A DNA stretch of 64,000 nucleotides from Progne subis subis (lineage: Eukaryota > Chordata > Aves > Passeriformes > Hirundinidae), in contig JAKJHU010000063.1 of assembly GCA_022316685.1 (NCBI GenBank), positions 434,001 to 498,000 on the forward strand, read 5' to 3'. Positions 61,895 through 64,000 of the stretch are shown here, piece by piece. Made by a program: the position numbers and the translations under genes. How positions within the stretch are numbered: position 1 is the stretch's first letter; each line of letters starts with the position of its first letter. The notes under the pieces are model-generated. The model had not been told where the DNA came from, ran no database searches, and was given only the letters and a program-made list of their open reading frames with translations.

Positions 61895-64000
61895 CCTTTT
61901 TACGGTAGTGGCAATATCTGTAAAATGACCCAGCAGTACAAACTGCTTGAAGAAAGCTCTCAATCTTTATAGATCAGTCTTGAGAGTTTGTGATGAATTT
62001 TATCACCCTTTACATGAAAATGTTCTTCACTTCTGCATGTTTCCTGTCCTTGTTGAAGTTTTAGCGTGAAACCTCAACAGACCTCAGTGGGTGAATTCAG
62101 GCCGAGTACAATGGGTAGAGGGGTGTGTTTATCTTGGTACATTTCTCACTGTGGAAAAGGAAGAATGACCTTTCCAATACTGTCTTGACTTCTTGGAGAT
62201 GGAAAGAAAACAAAGAGAAAAAGACATCTGGGCTTGCCAAAGAGCATTATTAGAATGAAAACAGGCAAAACTCGATAGACAAATTATCTTCCTGTAACTA
62301 GCCAGCTACAGGTGTAAACTTAGACTAAATCATGCTTCTCTTAGGACAGCAACATAGTTTGTGACAGCACAAAGTAATTTTGCTATTTAGATCATTTAAT
62401 TGAAATTAGAGGGGGGTTGAGACTTTAAGCAAAGCTCTGGGGCAGCCTTTGTGCTTCTGGGGCATGGTGGCTTTTTGCCTGGGGTTTCTGTTTTCTGTTC
62501 CTCTGCTGCAGAAGCACAGGATTGTGCAGATTTCCCCTCTATGCCTGAGACTGCTGCATTAAAACACAGAAGGGAAAAAAAAATATAATGAACTTTTTTT
62601 TTTTTTTTCAATTTATATCTGAGGGGTGTGGAAGGTGGAGCAGAAGATAAATGCAAAAGCAGGCTTCCTATCCATAAAAAAACCCAAGTAATAATTTATG
62701 CACTTTTAACTGGGTGTACCTCATTACACAGCAGTAAATGTTGATGCCAATATCTTACAGCTGGCTTGCATTTGAAAGCCCTGCATGTTTAATTGTAGGG
62801 TACCATTTGGAAGGGGAACTCTCCTCAAAGACCACACAGGCATTACTGGAAAGGATGTTGTGGTGTGGGAGAGATCCAGTGGTAGGCATCCAATGGTTTG
62901 CTTCTACCTGAACTTAATGGATGGTAATGCATCTTTTATGTCATGTATAATGATAAATTTACTACACTAATAGGTCCATATGCCATAAGAATAGACTACT
63001 GCTCCAGTAAGTTCCTCTCTTCTCTGAAAAATTGCTGGTGTATCGAGAAGAGGTTGACAGATAAATTGCTGGATGCCACCATCTTTGGTACAATGATGAA
63101 CTATGACTCCAGCAAAAACTATTAAATCAAAGTCTGTTAATGAAAGGAGAAGGAGGGGAAAACAAAAAAATTATGTACGGGAGAGAATCACTTCAATCCT
63201 CTTAAGTAAACATATGTAGAATAGGACTGCTGTAAAGAAGGGCTCTGCTGCACTGCTGAGCTACAAAACAATACTTAAAAATATTCAAATATTAACTTCT
63301 AATAATACACTTCCAAGGCAGATGCTAATCCTTTATTTTCCTTATTACTTCGGTACTCAAAAATATGTGCAACTATCTATTCAAAATATATTGAACTATC
63401 AATATATTGAACTGTCTATCAGAAGATATTCAAATAGTTTGGCTCAACTTAGTGACAACAGGGAAATACATTCCAGAAGCTACACTCACCACTTTAGGCC
63501 CTAGATGCAGATGATTTCCCTTAAAATGGGGCAGTAGTGCAGCTAGAGGAGGAGAGGGTGCTGGCAAACAGGCATGTTTGTTTTTTGAAGGTAAATCTCC
63601 ACAGAGTAGGTGGAGGAGCTCTGTAAGAGACACCAGGAGATCCTCTGCGGTGGGAGGATCTTAAGTGCATCATTAGCACCCATTATTTTGGCTTAACTTT
63701 AACTGAAATATTTTAACATAAATGAAAGGTAGTATTTCTTACTGGAGAGCTCTTCACCAGTGAGAAAAGCCTGGAAAAGAAATTAAGATAGTATGCTATT
63801 TTCAGCAGATTGTCACAAATTTGGGCCAAGTGAAAGTGTGTCAGCTGATCCTGCTGGAGGTCATAGCTCAGGCCTTTTCACAATGGGACTGGATGAAGAA
63901 TGGATGACATTTGTCCAGAATCAAAAATACACACAATTACCATCATCATTACAGTCTCATTGTTTGCTGCACCAAAGAATGAATGTCACAACTGTGGGGG
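61895..64000. other. Gene-free unique sequence at the 3' end
   Basis: No gene. Open frames are at most 86 codons. It has a T run near 62588-62608 and the 16-bp tandem pair described separately. No transposon is recognised. Confidence 0.55.
63385..63416. repeat. 16-bp tandem pair
   Basis: AATATATTGAACTATC (63385-63400) is directly followed by AATATATTGAACTGTC, 15/16 identical. Their junction makes the palindrome TCAATATATTGA. Confidence 0.9.

Noticed and set aside
61679..61963. Long open frames on both strands with Lys/Pro/Asn or Phe/Gly/Val runs
   Set aside because: These are translations of the G/T-only tract, which contains no stop codons in most frames.

Overview
The window looks like non-coding DNA from a bird, most likely a passerine or another neoavian. 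The best evidence is transposon type. There are four fragments of the CR1 LINE 3' end, in both orientations. Two of them keep recognisable codons of the end of CR1 ORF2, or the typical tail ending in TTCCAAC plus an ATTCTGTGATTCTG-like repeat. There are also two long-terminal-repeat-like blocks, one starting TGTCATGGGTTAG, a start I associate with avian endogenous retrovirus LTRs. Base composition is moderately AT-rich, CpG is depleted outside a few clusters, and the repeat load is low for a vertebrate.

I find no protein-coding gene I can support. The longest open frames are 184 and 171 codons, about what chance gives in 64 kb of six-frame sequence. None shows a known domain outside the CR1 copies, and none has convincing paired splice sites. 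I also saw no tRNA, rRNA or snRNA signature and no CRISPR. The window is best read as intergenic sequence or the inside of a very large intron.

Layout. 1-8.6 kb: unique sequence with an AT palindrome cluster, a degenerate TG/TA tract and a possible conserved element near 7.3 kb. 8.6-9.2 kb: CpG-rich LTR-like element on the minus strand. 9.2-25.3 kb: mostly unique DNA with simple repeats, one short CR1 tail at 16.4 kb, and GC-richer patches at 15.1, 20.8 and 23.4 kb. 25.3-29.8 kb: the most structured region. A 55-bp sequence occurs twice here (53/55 identical), and between the copies lie a CR1 copy, a 131-bp foldback with mariner-like TA flanks beside a 39-nt A run, and a roughly 1.45-kb LTR-like block. 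29.8-43.8 kb: unique DNA with microsatellites and a possible homeodomain-site-rich element at 41.1 kb. 43.8-47.5 kb: a minus-strand CR1, an ancient L2/MIR-like tail, a CpG patch holding a CACGTG box, and a plus-strand CR1. 47.5-64 kb: unique DNA, simple repeats and a striking 166-nt G/T tract at 61.7 kb.

Conserved-element calls rest on composition and motif density only, because no alignment could be run. They are candidates and nothing more.
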